From positions 2,728,001-2,792,000 of the forward strand of contig OZ245021.1 of NCBI GenBank assembly GCA_965223775.1: a stretch of DNA of 64,000 bases. Reading direction: 5' to 3'. Source of the DNA: JAJDXW01 sp965223775. GTDB lineage: Bacteria > Pseudomonadota > Gammaproteobacteria > HK1. Position numbers and translations under genes: made by a program. Positions within the stretch are counted from its first letter, which is position 1; every line of letters starts with the position of its first letter. Below, piece after piece: positions 44,755 through 53,776 of this stretch. The notes below the pieces were generated by a model. The model ran no database searches. It was not told the DNA's origin and was given only the letters and a program-made list of their open reading frames with translations.

Positions 44755-45360
44755 ATGCGTGAATCACTGGATACGGCGGAGTTGCGGGAAGCGGGCATCG
44801 GCGCCTTCTTCCGGCCGCGCGATCTCGCCCCGCTCGGGATTTCCCACCGGAGGCTCCAGGGGCTGGTCTCCCGGGGGATCGCCGAGAACTTCGGAAACGG
44901 ACTCTATCGGCTCACCGAGGTCCCCGCTACGGAACTCGAGACGATCGCGATGGTCGCCGCGGCCATCCCGAACTCCGTCGTGTGCCTGCTGACAGCGCTT
45001 CGTATCCACGAAATCGGCACCGAGTCGCCGCGCGATGTCTGGATCGCCCTCGACCGCAAGGCCCGCAAGCCGGCGCACCATCCGACCCGGCTGCGCATCG
45101 TCCGTTTCTCCGGCCCGATGCTGACGTACGGAGTGCTCCACCGTACTGCGCTCGGGGTGCCGTTTCGTATCACCTCCCCGGCCCGCACCGTCGTGGACTG
45201 TTTCCGCTACCGCAACAAGTTCGGTATCGACGTCGCACTCGAAGCGCTGGACGATGTGCTGCGTTCCCGCACCACGACGGTGGACGAGATCATGCGCGCG
45301 GCGGAGGCCTGCCGGGCGCGGACGGTCATGCGGACCTACCTGGAAGCGCTTCCACAATGA
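44755..45360 (+). CDS. AbiEi-type antitoxin/transcriptional regulator
   Basis: A 201-residue protein of the AbiEi antitoxin family (type IV toxin-antitoxin systems). The N-terminal winged helix spans GIGAFFRPRDLAPLGISHRR through GNGLYRLTEV. The C-terminal domain contains ITSPARTVVDCFRYRNKFGI and typical basic patches. AbiEi proteins repress their own operon and counter the nucleotidyltransferase toxin AbiEii. The ATG at 44755 lies 16 bp after a palindrome. The stop overlaps the start of the toxin frame as ATGA, but the toxin is truncated. The protein looks complete and could still regulate or counter an AbiEii encoded elsewhere. Confidence 0.85.
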   Translation: MRESLDTAELREAGIGAFFRPRDLAPLGISHRRLQGLVSRGIAENFGNGLYRLTEVPATELETIAMVAAAIPNSVVCLLTALRIHEIGTESPRDVWIALDRKARKPAHHPTRLRIVRFSGPMLTYGVLHRTALGVPFRITSPARTVVDCFRYRNKFGIDVALEALDDVLRSRTTTVDEIMRAAEACRARTVMRTYLEALPQ

Positions 45361-45488
45361 CAGACCGGCAACTCCGGAACATTGGCGCCTCCGTCTTCGT
45401 CCGGAGCGGTCCTGGAACGGTGAAGCTCACGCCTGATGACACGAAGGAATACGCCCGAACCCGGTTTCCCGATGCGCGCACGAAGTGA
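45357..45488 (+). pseudogene. Truncated AbiEii toxin, first dozen residues only
   Basis: The frame starts at ATG 45357, overlapping the abiEi stop, and reads MTDRQLRNIGASV. This resembles the conserved N-terminus of AbiEii nucleotidyltransferases (recalled as MTDRRPRNIGASVRARL). After Val13 the sequence is unrelated (FVRSGPGTVKLTPDD), and a stop follows at 45488 after 43 residues. AbiEii toxins have about 250-300 residues with a GSxxD nucleotidyltransferase site, and none is present. So the toxin has been removed and only its start remains attached to the intact antitoxin gene. Confidence 0.7.
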
Positions 45489-45624
45489 TGCGGTACGGGG
45501 TCGGCGTGGATGTCGTCACTGAGTGGCCGAACTTGAAGCACTTCGCTGGGTAGCGCGGCGCCCGAGGGTGCATCGTCCGCGCGGCGTCGGGGGACTTGCC
45601 CCGGATTGGAGCGGCGGGAGGCTC

Positions 45625-46092
45625 TCAGGCGGCCTGGCGGCCAGTGATGGCGTCGCGGAGGCCTTCGAGCAGTCCCTCGACTCTCGCAAGCCGCTCGCCG
45701 ATGTCCGACAGGCGTGTCTCCAATACCGTGAATCGCCCGTCGTGGGACGTGAATCGCCCGTCGTGGGACGTGAACCGCGTGTCCTGGGCCGAGAACCGTG
45801 ACTCCATCCGCTCTTCGGACCCTCGGATGTCCTGTCTCGTCCGCTCCTCGGACCCCTGGACTTCCTGCCGCATCCGCTCCTCGGACCCCTGGACTTCCTG
45901 CCGCATCCGCTCCTCGGACTCCCGGATGTCCTGTCTCGTCCGCTCCTCGGAGCGACTGAGATCCTGTCGCGTTCGTTCCTCGGAGCGCTGCGTGTCCTGC
46001 CGCATCCGTTCCTCCATCCGGCGGAGGATGTGGAACATCAGCGCGGCGAGGGCGACGCCGACACCAAGGATGGCGATCAGTTCGGGCGACAT
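45625..46092 (-). CDS. Membrane-anchored coiled-coil protein with 11-residue repeats
   Basis: A 155-residue protein. An N-terminal transmembrane helix (LIAILGVGVALAALMFHIL) is followed by about seven hendecad repeats of the form RSEERTRQDIR, encoded by 33-bp DNA repeats between about 45800 and 46020. A duplicated segment RFTSHDG and a second helical stretch (VLETRLSDIGERLARVEGLL) follow. The 11-residue periodicity predicts a right-handed coiled coil, probably an oligomer at the membrane. No specific function is recognisable. The repeat number could vary between strains. ATG 46092 gives the transmembrane helix; upstream codons look non-coding. Confidence 0.7.
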   Translation of the reverse strand: MSPELIAILGVGVALAALMFHILRRMEERMRQDTQRSEERTRQDLSRSEERTRQDIRESEERMRQEVQGSEERMRQEVQGSEERTRQDIRGSEERMESRFSAQDTRFTSHDGRFTSHDGRFTVLETRLSDIGERLARVEGLLEGLRDAITGRQAA

Positions 46093-46296
46093 GCGTCTGT
46101 TCCATCTTCCATGACTCGGGTGAGCGAATGATACGCCTTTCCGCGTGTCCTCCCGTCGGTCAGAGAGAACGCGGCGCGTAGGAATTTCCCCCGGCGTCAC
46201 CGGGCGGTCTTCCCACAACCCGCGGCCCCACGGCCCGTTTGTGCGGCCCCTCGCGGCCATGCAGCGGGGAGCCGCTTCGCGACGGGGACCGGCGGC

Positions 46297-47289
46297 TCAG
46301 GTGCCGGCCCAAACCTCGCGGAAGAGGCGGTGCCAGTTCGCGCCCATGATCTTCTCGACCCGCCGCGGGCTCCAGCCCCTCCGCAGCATCGCGTCCGTCA
46401 GGTTGGGGTAGTCGGCGAGGGTCTCGAGGCCCTTCGGCCCTGGGGGGATCCGTCTCACGCCCGGTATCAAATCGCGGCCGATGCCCTTGTCCCGCCCGAG
46501 CCACGCGAAGAACTCGACGTCCTGGCCCTCCGTGAAGTCGGTGCCGAGGCCGACGTGGTCCTCGCCCGTCACGTCGATGACGTGCTCGAACACGTCGACG
46601 CACTGGTCCACGGTGGTCTCGTCGTGCCAAGGCAGGAACGGGGTGTAGGTCGCGACCCCGACGAACCCGCCCCGCTCCGCGATGAGCCGCATCTCGGCGT
46701 CGGTCTTGTTCCGGGGGTGGTCGAGGAAGGCGATGGGGCAGCAGTGGGTGAACGCGACCGGCTTCGCGGAGTGGCGGATCGCGTCCTCCGTCGTCTTCGC
46801 GCCGACGTGGGAGAGGTCCACCAGCACCCCGACCCGGTTCATCTCGTCGATGACGTCGCGCCCGAAATCCGAGAGCCCGCCGTCGCGCGACTCCCAGCAC
46901 CCGGTCCCGACGAAGTTCTGAGTGTTGTAGGTGAGCTGCATGACCCGCACCCCGAGGGCCGCGAAGAGCTCGACGAAATCGACCCGGTCCTCGATCGCCG
47001 AGGTGTTCTGCCACCCCAGGATGATCCCGACCCGGCCCTCGCGCTTGGCCCGTTCGATGTCGCCCGTGCAGTGCACCTGGGTGATGAGGTCGTCGTGCTC
47101 CCGGAACCAGCCCTGCCACTCGGCGATGTTCTCCATCGTCCCCCGGAATCCTTCCCACACCGAGCAGGTGCAGTTCACGGCGGTAAGCCCGCCCCGGTGC
47201 ATCGCCTCGAACACGGCGCGGCTCCAGCGGCTGATGACGAGGCCGTCGATGATGATCGCGTTGTCGTGGAGTGTCCGGGATTCGCTCAT
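46297..47289 (-). CDS. Membrane dipeptidase (peptidase M19, renal dipeptidase family)
   Basis: A 330-residue zinc hydrolase. Family segments are IIIDGLVISRW near the N-terminus, LTYNTQNFVGTGCWE, the metal region VLVDLSHVGAKTTEDAI, FTHCCPIAFLDHPRN and HVGLGTDFTEG. Homologues cleave dipeptides or D-amino-acid-containing peptides; some act on other amides. The usual first zinc ligands HxD near the N-terminus are not obvious (IDGLVISRW in place of DGHND), which suggests an altered metal site. ATG 47289 gives the normal start; an ATG 21 bp upstream is also open. Confidence 0.85.
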   Translation of the reverse strand: MSESRTLHDNAIIIDGLVISRWSRAVFEAMHRGGLTAVNCTCSVWEGFRGTMENIAEWQGWFREHDDLITQVHCTGDIERAKREGRVGIILGWQNTSAIEDRVDFVELFAALGVRVMQLTYNTQNFVGTGCWESRDGGLSDFGRDVIDEMNRVGVLVDLSHVGAKTTEDAIRHSAKPVAFTHCCPIAFLDHPRNKTDAEMRLIAERGGFVGVATYTPFLPWHDETTVDQCVDVFEHVIDVTGEDHVGLGTDFTEGQDVEFFAWLGRDKGIGRDLIPGVRRIPPGPKGLETLADYPNLTDAMLRRGWSPRRVEKIMGANWHRLFREVWAGT

Positions 47290-47427
47290 TTTCTCCGTTT
47301 CCTGATGCAACGTTCCGTAATTCGGTACATTTCAAGCACCCGGCTTTCTCGTCCCGGGTGCGGCCATTGCCGGCCGATACATCTCGAATACCCGGCGGGG
47401 GGCACCCTCAGTGTAGTCGGCGGCGAG

Positions 47428-48447
47428 TCAATAGGTTTCGAACATCCGGCGTACCGCGTCCCGATCCTCGGTCTCGCACAGGGCCAGCATGAGCAGGATG
47501 CGCGCCTTCCAGGGGGTGAGGTTGTCGGCGACGATGGGGTCGGGAAGCTGCTGGTCGCCGGCGAGGACGGGCACCCGCCCGCTCCCCACCCGGCTCGACT
47601 GGACGAGCACGACCCCTCGTTCGTGGGCGTGCCGGAGAGCCTTGACCTGGCCCGTGGTATTGAGGCCGGGGGCGAATCCGGCGACGACGATTCCTCGTGC
47701 CCCGGCCTCGACGAAGGCCGTGATGTCCGCGCCGTCCGCCCCCGCGTACGACACGCTGACATCGACCCGCGGCAGCTCGCTCGCGGCCGCGCCGCGCACG
47801 TCGAACTCGGTGTCGGGCGCGCGTCGGCGGACCGGTCGGCGATAGATCGCCACCCGGTCCGCATCGGCGTGTCCGAGCGCGCCGAAGTCCGGCGTCCGGA
47901 ACGTCTGCAGCCGCTGGGTGGAAGTCTTCGCGACCTCTCGCGCGGCGTGGATCTCGTCGTTCAGCATCACGAGGACACCGAGCCCGCGCGCCGCCTCGCT
48001 CCCCGCCACGCGGAGCGCGTTGACGATGTTGAGGAATCCGTCCGTGCTGAGACCGGAGGCGGGCCGCTGCGCGCCGGTCACCACCACCGGACGGTCGACC
48101 TTGAGGGTAAGGCTGAGGAAGTACGCGGTCTCCTCGAGGGTCGCGGTGCCGTGGGTGAGCACGATCCCGTCGAGGGTCGGGTCTTCCTCGACGAGCGCAT
48201 GGATCCGCTCGTTGAGCTCGAGCCAGTGCGAGGGTTCGATCGCGGTGCTCGGAAGCGCCGCGTAAGGGACCGGAACCACCTCCGCCACCCGGTTCGCCTC
48301 CGGGACCCGGGCGAGAAGCTCGTGCACGTCGTACATGGTCTTGTTGGTGATGTACTCGACGAGCTCGAGGCTGTGCCGGCCCACCGACGCGATCGTTCCG
48401 CCGGTACCGATGATCGCAACCCGGGGAAGAGATGTAGAAGATGTCAT
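47428..48447 (-). CDS. Type II-like L-asparaginase/glutaminase family protein
   Basis: A 339-residue asparaginase-fold enzyme. The first catalytic Thr is in IIGTGGTIAS (residues 13-20) and the second in GIVLTHGTATLEETAYFLSL. The C-terminal domain includes GIVVAGFAPGLNTTGQVKAL and VPVLAGDQQLPDPIVADNLT. The fold hydrolyses asparagine to aspartate and ammonia. No signal peptide is seen, so it is probably cytoplasmic. A GC-rich dyad (GCACCCGG...CCGGGTGC, 47336-47361) past the stop may slow transcription. It is on the same strand as the dipeptidase downstream, so both may serve peptide or amino acid use. Confidence 0.88.
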   Translation of the reverse strand: MTSSTSLPRVAIIGTGGTIASVGRHSLELVEYITNKTMYDVHELLARVPEANRVAEVVPVPYAALPSTAIEPSHWLELNERIHALVEEDPTLDGIVLTHGTATLEETAYFLSLTLKVDRPVVVTGAQRPASGLSTDGFLNIVNALRVAGSEAARGLGVLVMLNDEIHAAREVAKTSTQRLQTFRTPDFGALGHADADRVAIYRRPVRRRAPDTEFDVRGAAASELPRVDVSVSYAGADGADITAFVEAGARGIVVAGFAPGLNTTGQVKALRHAHERGVVLVQSSRVGSGRVPVLAGDQQLPDPIVADNLTPWKARILLMLALCETEDRDAVRRMFETY

Positions 48448-48676
48448 GCGTTCAGTATTCCAATGAGTTGCCAAGCAGACCGGAACAACGTCCGATTGCC
48501 GGCCATCTTCCGGACGGAGGCGGATCGGCCCGCGGGCAAGGGGCCGGCTTCGGCCGGCGTGGACTCATTGCGCACCGCCACGGAGCCGCCGTGTCGCGGC
48601 AGGGCCCGCCACCCCGCCAGTCCGTCCGCCGCCAGTCCGTCCCCCGTTCGTCTGTCCCCCGTTCGTCCGTCCGCCT

Positions 48677-49876
48677 TCAGTCCGCCGCTGCCGCGGCGGC
48701 AGCGGGCTCGTCGCCTGCGATTGCGCCTTGCGCATGCAGGGCCGCGATCTCCCCGGCCGAGAAACCCCAGTCGGCAAGGGCCTCGTCGGTATGCTCGCCC
48801 CGGCGGGCGGGCGGGCGCTGGATGCTCTGCACGGTGCGGCTGAAGCGGGGAGCCGGCGCGGGCTGAACCACTCCGTCCACCTTCACGAACGTCTCCCGTG
48901 CCCGGTTGTGGGGGTGGGCGGGGGCTTCCGCGAGCGAGAGCACCGGCGCGAAGCATACGTCGCTCCCCTCCATGATCTCGCACCACTCGTCGCGGGTCCT
49001 CGTCCTGAAGACCGCCGCGAACCGGTCCGACGTGCTCGGCCACTCCTCCCGGTTGAACTGCTCGGGCAGGGAGGCGGGGTCGACCCCGGTCCGTTCGAGG
49101 AACTCGGCGTAGAACTTGTCTTCGATGGAGCCGATCGAGACGTGCTTGCCGTCCTTCGTCTCGTACACCGCGTAGAAGTGGCTGCCGCCGTCGACCGCGT
49201 TCCGGCCGCGCTCGTCCTCCCAGGCGCCGGCCGCGAACATGCCGTACACCATGGTCATGAGGGAGGCGGAGCCGTCGGTCATGGCGGAATCCACCACCTG
49301 GCCCTTCCCCGAGCGCTCCGCTTCGAGCAGGCCGCACACCATGCCGAACGCGAGGTAGAGCCCGCCGCCGCCGAAGTCTCCGATGAGGTTGAGGGCGGGG
49401 ACCGGGGGGCCGCCCCGCGAGCCGACCGCGTGCAACGCCCCGGTGAGGGCGATGTAGTTGATGTCGTGCCCGGCCGCATGGGCGATGGGCCCGTCCTGGC
49501 CCCATCCCGTCATTCGGCCGTAGACGAGGCGCGGGTTGCGGGCGAGGCACTGGTCGGGGCCGATGCCGAGGCGTTCGGTCACCCCCGGACGGAAGCCTTC
49601 GATGAGGCCGTCCGCCCCGCCGACGAGGCGCAGGACCGCCCCGCGGCCGGCCTCGGTCTTCATGTCGACGGCGACGGAGCGGCGGCCGCGGTTGAGGAGG
49701 TCGTAGCGCGGGTCGCGCTTCATCCCCAGACCTGAATCCGCCACCCGGTCCACGCGGATGACGTCCGCGCCCATGTCCGAGAGCATCATGGCGCACATCG
49801 GTCCGGGGCCGATCCCCGCGAGCTCGACGATCCGGAAGCCTGCGAGCGGTCCCATCCTCGCCATCTCCTGCTGCAT
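48677..49876 (-). CDS. CaiB/BaiF family CoA-transferase (alpha-methylacyl-CoA racemase-like)
   Basis: A 399-residue class III CoA-transferase-fold protein. It begins LAGFRIVELAGIGPGPMCAM and has GADVIRVDRV and RMTGWGQDGP. GHDINYIALTGALHAVG carries the Asp that acts as catalytic base or acyl carrier. This pattern is that of alpha-methylacyl-CoA racemase. ATG 49876 opens the frame, but ATG 49855 (MGPLAGF) has AGGAG at good spacing and may be the real start. The Ala-rich C-terminus (EPAAAAAAAD) is unusual. The substrate is an acyl-CoA of unknown chain. Confidence 0.88.
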   Translation of the reverse strand: MQQEMARMGPLAGFRIVELAGIGPGPMCAMMLSDMGADVIRVDRVADSGLGMKRDPRYDLLNRGRRSVAVDMKTEAGRGAVLRLVGGADGLIEGFRPGVTERLGIGPDQCLARNPRLVYGRMTGWGQDGPIAHAAGHDINYIALTGALHAVGSRGGPPVPALNLIGDFGGGGLYLAFGMVCGLLEAERSGKGQVVDSAMTDGSASLMTMVYGMFAAGAWEDERGRNAVDGGSHFYAVYETKDGKHVSIGSIEDKFYAEFLERTGVDPASLPEQFNREEWPSTSDRFAAVFRTRTRDEWCEIMEGSDVCFAPVLSLAEAPAHPHNRARETFVKVDGVVQPAPAPRFSRTVQSIQRPPARRGEHTDEALADWGFSAGEIAALHAQGAIAGDEPAAAAAAAD

Positions 49877-50192
49877 TCAAGGGAGCCGCGATGGTACATC
49901 AAGCTCGCGGCGCCGAGCGGCTCGCATGCTCCTCAGCGGGTTCCGCGATCGGCGCGCCGGCCGGTGCGCGTACGCCGCGCGCGTGCGCTCCGCGCCCGGG
50001 ACGCGAAGCCTTCGCCGAGGTCCGCCGGGCGCGGCGCGGCGCGGCGCGGGCCGGATCGGGTCGAGCCACGCGAGGCGCCGTTCGATCCGCTCGCGGCCGC
50101 GCAACCCGGTGGCGGTCGGCGCTTCCGCCGGAAGCGGCCGACGGACCGATCCGTCGGCGAAGAAGCGGGGCGAAGGGCCGGGCCGGGAACGT
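49877..50192. other. GC-rich interval with two hairpins downstream of fur
   Basis: No gene is supported in this 316-bp stretch. Two dyads lie just past the fur stop on the minus strand: GCCGACGGA-CCGA-TCCGTCGGC (50137-50158) and GCTTCC-GCC-GGAAGC nearby. They could end fur transcription but lack a U run. A CGCGG repeat occurs near 50030-50050. Confidence 0.35.
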
Positions 50193-50612
50193 TCAGTCCG
50201 ACTCGCGCTGGCAGTCGGTGCACACGCCGTAGATGATGAGGCTGTGGTCGGTCATCGTGAAGCCGTTCTCGGCTGCGATCTTCCGCTGGCGGTGCTCGAT
50301 GGTCTCGTCGACGAACTCCGTCACCCGGTTGCAGCGAACGCAGACCAGGTGGTCGTGGTGCTCGCCGGCGGCGAGCTCGAAGACCGCCGACCCGCTGTCG
50401 AAGTTGTGGCGGATGACGAGCCCGGCCTGCTCGAACTGGGTGAGCACCCGGTACACCGTCGCGAGCCCGATCGATTCTCCGGCGGCGAGGAGGGCGCGGT
50501 AGACATCCTCCGCGCTCACGTGGCGGTCGGTGCTGGCGTCGAGAATCTCGAGGATCCGCAGGCGGGGCAGGGTCGCCTTCAGCCCCGCGCGCTTGAGGTC
50601 GGCATTCTGCAC
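50193..50612 (-). CDS. fur: Ferric uptake regulator
   Basis: A 139-residue Fur protein. The DNA-binding half is DLKRAGLKATLPRLRILEIL to GLATVYRVLTQFEQAGLVIR. The metal half has the HHDHLVCVRCNRV motif with a CxxC pair and a second pair CTDCQ near the C-terminus. This is the classic Fur pattern, distinct from the Zur at 23.6 kb. The start is GTG 50612 (an ATG three codons away is out of frame), with GAGGAGAA upstream. It is divergent from the iron ABC transporter genes. Confidence 0.92.
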   Translation of the reverse strand: MQNADLKRAGLKATLPRLRILEILDASTDRHVSAEDVYRALLAAGESIGLATVYRVLTQFEQAGLVIRHNFDSGSAVFELAAGEHHDHLVCVRCNRVTEFVDETIEHRQRKIAAENGFTMTDHSLIIYGVCTDCQRESD

Positions 50613-50967
50613 GGGCCGTTCTCCTCGCAACGCGAATCGCGGCAGGACAGGGTGACATCGGGGCAGGGTGAGTGCAAGGTCGAAATCAGGTTGCGAATGT
50701 GAATTTTTCTCGTTTACACTCGCGTGCCGGCGCTCCCCGAAGGAGGCGACCGCGCCCCGTTCGGTGCGTGGGTCGCCGCCGGGCGGGACCGGCGGCGGGC
50801 GGGCGTGGCGCCGGCATCGTTTGGCCATCTGGAAGACGGCGAGCCGAATTGTCGATCGGGTTCGATTCGAAGAAGATCCGGAGGGGTGCGCCATTCCGGA
50901 CGGGTGACGGCCGAGCGGCGGAACCGGACCGCCGCGGTTCGCCGCCTCCATCCGCGCGGCCGGTGAC
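50613..50967. promoter_or_regulatory. Divergent fur/fbpB control region with a candidate iron operator
   Basis: This 355-bp interval has no supported gene. At 50693-50723 an imperfect dyad GCGAATGTGAA, nine bases, TTTACACTCGC matches at 9 of 11 positions. It is AT-rich in the middle and could bind Fur or another iron regulator. The 250 bp between the dyad and the permease start show no coding signal I trust. Confidence 0.4.
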
Positions 50968-52647
50968 GTGACCGCCCTCGCGGCCGCCATCCGCCGCGCC
51001 GCGCGGCCGTCCATCGACGGCTGGACGGCCGCCGCCGTCGCCATCGCCGCCCTCGTCGCGGTGCCGCTCGCCGCCATCGCGTACCGGGCGATCGATCCGG
51101 CGGACGACACCTGGCGCCACCTCGCCGCCACCGTCCTCCCCGTCTACGTCTCGAACACGTTGTGGCTGATGCTCGGCGTCGGAATCGGCACCATCGTCAT
51201 CGGGGCGAGCACCGCCTGGCTCGTGACCATGTACCGCTTCCCGGGGCGCCGGATCCTGTCCTGGGCGCTCCTGCTGCCGCTCGCGGTGCCGAGCTACGTA
51301 CTCGCCTTCGTCGTGACCGATCAGCTCGAGTACGCGGGCCCTGTCCAGGGCGTCCTGCGCGAGCTGTTCGGATGGACTTCCGCCCGCGACTACTGGTTTC
51401 CCGAGATCCGGTCCCTCGGCGGGGCGACCGTCGTGCTCTCGCTCGTCCTCTATCCCTACGTCTATCTGCTTGCCCGAGCGGCCTTTACCGAGCAGTGCTT
51501 CTGCCTGTTCGAGGCGAGCCGCACCCTTGGCCGCGGGCCGGCGCGGAGCTTCTTGCGCGTAGCCCTGCCGATGGCGCGGCCCGGCATCGCGGTCGGGACC
51601 GCGCTCGCGCTCATGGAGACCCTGAACGAATTCGGCACGGTCGACTTCTTCGCGGTGCCGACCTTCACGGCCGGGATCTTCGACGTATGGCTCAACATGG
51701 ACAGTCCGGCCGGCGCGTCGCAGCTCGCGGTCGCCCTCGTCGCCTTCACCCTGGCTCTCCTCGCGCTCGAGCGACGGGCGCGGCATCGGGGCCGTGTTCA
51801 CGCCACCACCACCCGGGTGCGGAAGCTCCCGGACTATCCGCTCTCGCGCGGCGCCGGCGCCGTCGCCGCGGCCTGGTGCGCGCTGCCGGTCCTGTTGGGA
51901 TTCGGTCTCCCGGCTGGAGTGCTCGCGGGCTACGCGATCGAGTTTCACGAGGCGGCGCTCGGCCGCGAGTACCTCGTCTTCGCCGGAAACAGCCTTCGTC
52001 TCGCGGTGGCCGCGGCGGCGGTCACGACCGCCCTCGGCCTCGTCCTCGCCTACGGGGTACGGCTCTCGCGCAGCCCCGGGATGCGGGGCATGGCGGAGGC
52101 GGCGACCGTCGGCTACGCAGTGCCCGGAGCGGTCCTCGCGGTGGGTCTTCTCTATCCGCTCGGTGCGATCGACAATGCCGTGGACGGGGTCGCGAGGGAG
52201 CTCTTCGGCCTCTCCACGGGCCTTCTCCTGAGCGGGACCGTCGCCGGGCTCGTGCTCGGCTATTCGGCCCGATTCCTGTCGCTTTCCTATCGGACCGTGG
52301 ACGCGGGCCTCGAGCGCGTCACCCCGAGCATCGACGGCGCTTCGCGCACCCTCGGCTCGGGCCCCGGCGCCACCCTGCGGCGCATCCATTTCCCCCTGAT
52401 CCGGCCGAGTCTGCTCGTGGCGGCCCTGCTGGTGTTCGTCGACACCCTGAAGGAGCTGCCGCTCACCCTGCTCATGCGTCCGTTCGATTTCGAGACCCTC
52501 GCGACCTTCGTGTACCAGCTCGCGTCCGACGAGCTCCTCGAGGAGAGCGCGCTCGGGGCGCTCACCATCGTGGCCGCGGGGATCCTGCCCGTCGCCGTCA
52601 TCAGCCGTACCATCACCCGCTCCCGGCCCGGCCACCGGCCGGGCTGA
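50968..52647 (+). CDS. fbpB: Iron(III)-type ABC transporter permease
   Basis: A 559-residue fused permease with two six-helix halves, as in FbpB/AfuB. Each half carries an EAA-type coupling loop: FEASRTLGRGPARSFLRVAL and IDGASRTLGSGPGATLRRIH. It imports ferric iron with an ATPase (next gene) and a periplasmic binding protein. No binding-protein gene lies in this window, so it may be encoded elsewhere. GTG 50968 is used as start. Its placement opposite fur suggests iron control. Confidence 0.88.
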   Translation: MTALAAAIRRAARPSIDGWTAAAVAIAALVAVPLAAIAYRAIDPADDTWRHLAATVLPVYVSNTLWLMLGVGIGTIVIGASTAWLVTMYRFPGRRILSWALLLPLAVPSYVLAFVVTDQLEYAGPVQGVLRELFGWTSARDYWFPEIRSLGGATVVLSLVLYPYVYLLARAAFTEQCFCLFEASRTLGRGPARSFLRVALPMARPGIAVGTALALMETLNEFGTVDFFAVPTFTAGIFDVWLNMDSPAGASQLAVALVAFTLALLALERRARHRGRVHATTTRVRKLPDYPLSRGAGAVAAAWCALPVLLGFGLPAGVLAGYAIEFHEAALGREYLVFAGNSLRLAVAAAAVTTALGLVLAYGVRLSRSPGMRGMAEAATVGYAVPGAVLAVGLLYPLGAIDNAVDGVARELFGLSTGLLLSGTVAGLVLGYSARFLSLSYRTVDAGLERVTPSIDGASRTLGSGPGATLRRIHFPLIRPSLLVAALLVFVDTLKELPLTLLMRPFDFETLATFVYQLASDELLEESALGALTIVAAGILPVAVISRTITRSRPGHRPG

Positions 52648-52675
52648 GGGCGGTCGTGCGGCGGCGGAGCGGTCC

Positions 52676-53776
52676 ATGCCGGGCCTGACCTTCGAGAGCG
52701 TATCGCACCGCTATGGCGCCGTCCTCGCCGTCGATTCGGTGGACCTCGCGGTTCGTCCGGGCGAGACCATCTGCCTGCTCGGCCCTTCCGGCTGCGGCAA
52801 GAGCACGCTGCTCCGGCTCGCCGCGGGTCTCGAAGGGATCCAGGCCGGGCGCATCACGATCGGGGGGCAGACCGTCGCGGCGGCCGGGGAGCTCCCGCAG
52901 ATCCCCCCCGAGGCGCGCGGCGTCGGGCTCGTGTTCCAGGACTATGCCCTGTTTCCCCATCTCACGGTGATGGAGAACATCCGCTACGGCCTCCCCGGCA
53001 ATCGCGCGGAGGGAGACGCGCGTTCTCGCCGCGTTCTCGCCGATCTCGGCATGTCGGACCTCGCCGAGCGCTATCCGCACGCGCTTTCCGGCGGCCAGCA
53101 GCAACGGGTGGCGCTCCTGCGGGCGCTCGCCCCGAAGCCCCGGGTGATGCTGCTCGACGAGCCGTTCTCCACCCTCGACGAGCACCTGCGGCACGAGGTC
53201 CGGATGGAGACCATGAGCCTTCTCGCCGGCAGCGGAGCGCTGACCGTGCTCGTCACCCACGACGCCGAGGAGGCGATGCTGCTTGGCGATCGGATCGTGG
53301 TGATGCGCGACGGCCGGCTCGTGCAGGATGCGTCGCCGGACGAGGTCTATGCCCACCCCTCGGATCTCTTCACCGCGCGGCTGTTCGGCCCTGTCAACCG
53401 GTACGAGGGAACCGTCCGAGGCGGACGGGTCGCGACGCCCCTGGGACTGCTCGAGACGCCCGGTCTTGCGGAGTCGAGCCAGGTGGACATCGCGATCCGG
53501 GCGGACGGGATTGGGCTCGAGGGCGCGTCGTCGGCCCCGGCGGACCGGGTGCGCGCCCGGGTGCGCTCGGTGCGGCGGCTCGGGGCGTGGACCCTCGCGC
53601 TCATGACACCCGTCGACCGCACCCGGGAGGCTCGCGGGGCGGGAGAATCCGTTGAGCCCGCGTCCATCCAGGCGCGGCTGCCGGGCACGGCTGCGTTCGC
53701 GCCCGGTGACCTGCTCGCGCTCCGCGCGAAGCCCGGGCACACCTTCGTGTTTCCGGCGCCGCAGGGGCGGGGATAG
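52676..53776 (+). CDS. fbpC: Iron(III)-type ABC transporter ATP-binding protein
   Basis: A 366-residue ABC ATPase. Walker A is LGPSGCGKSTLLR near residue 35, the signature is LSGGQQQRVALLRAL, and Walker B is RVMLLDEPFSTLDEHL, with the H-loop in VLVTHDAEEAMLLG. The C-terminal 130 residues form an OB-type regulatory domain (TOBE-like). It sits 28 bp after the permease gene, in one operon. Sequence and order fit FbpC; other metal or spermidine ATPases look similar, so the iron call rests on the permease and on the adjacent fur gene. Confidence 0.88.
   Translation: MPGLTFESVSHRYGAVLAVDSVDLAVRPGETICLLGPSGCGKSTLLRLAAGLEGIQAGRITIGGQTVAAAGELPQIPPEARGVGLVFQDYALFPHLTVMENIRYGLPGNRAEGDARSRRVLADLGMSDLAERYPHALSGGQQQRVALLRALAPKPRVMLLDEPFSTLDEHLRHEVRMETMSLLAGSGALTVLVTHDAEEAMLLGDRIVVMRDGRLVQDASPDEVYAHPSDLFTARLFGPVNRYEGTVRGGRVATPLGLLETPGLAESSQVDIAIRADGIGLEGASSAPADRVRARVRSVRRLGAWTLALMTPVDRTREARGAGESVEPASIQARLPGTAAFAPGDLLALRAKPGHTFVFPAPQGRG

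Noticed and set aside
50686..52677. A 663-residue minus-strand frame opposite fbpB
   Set aside because: Composition is typical of an antisense shadow (Arg, Glu, Gly, His) with no recognisable domain.
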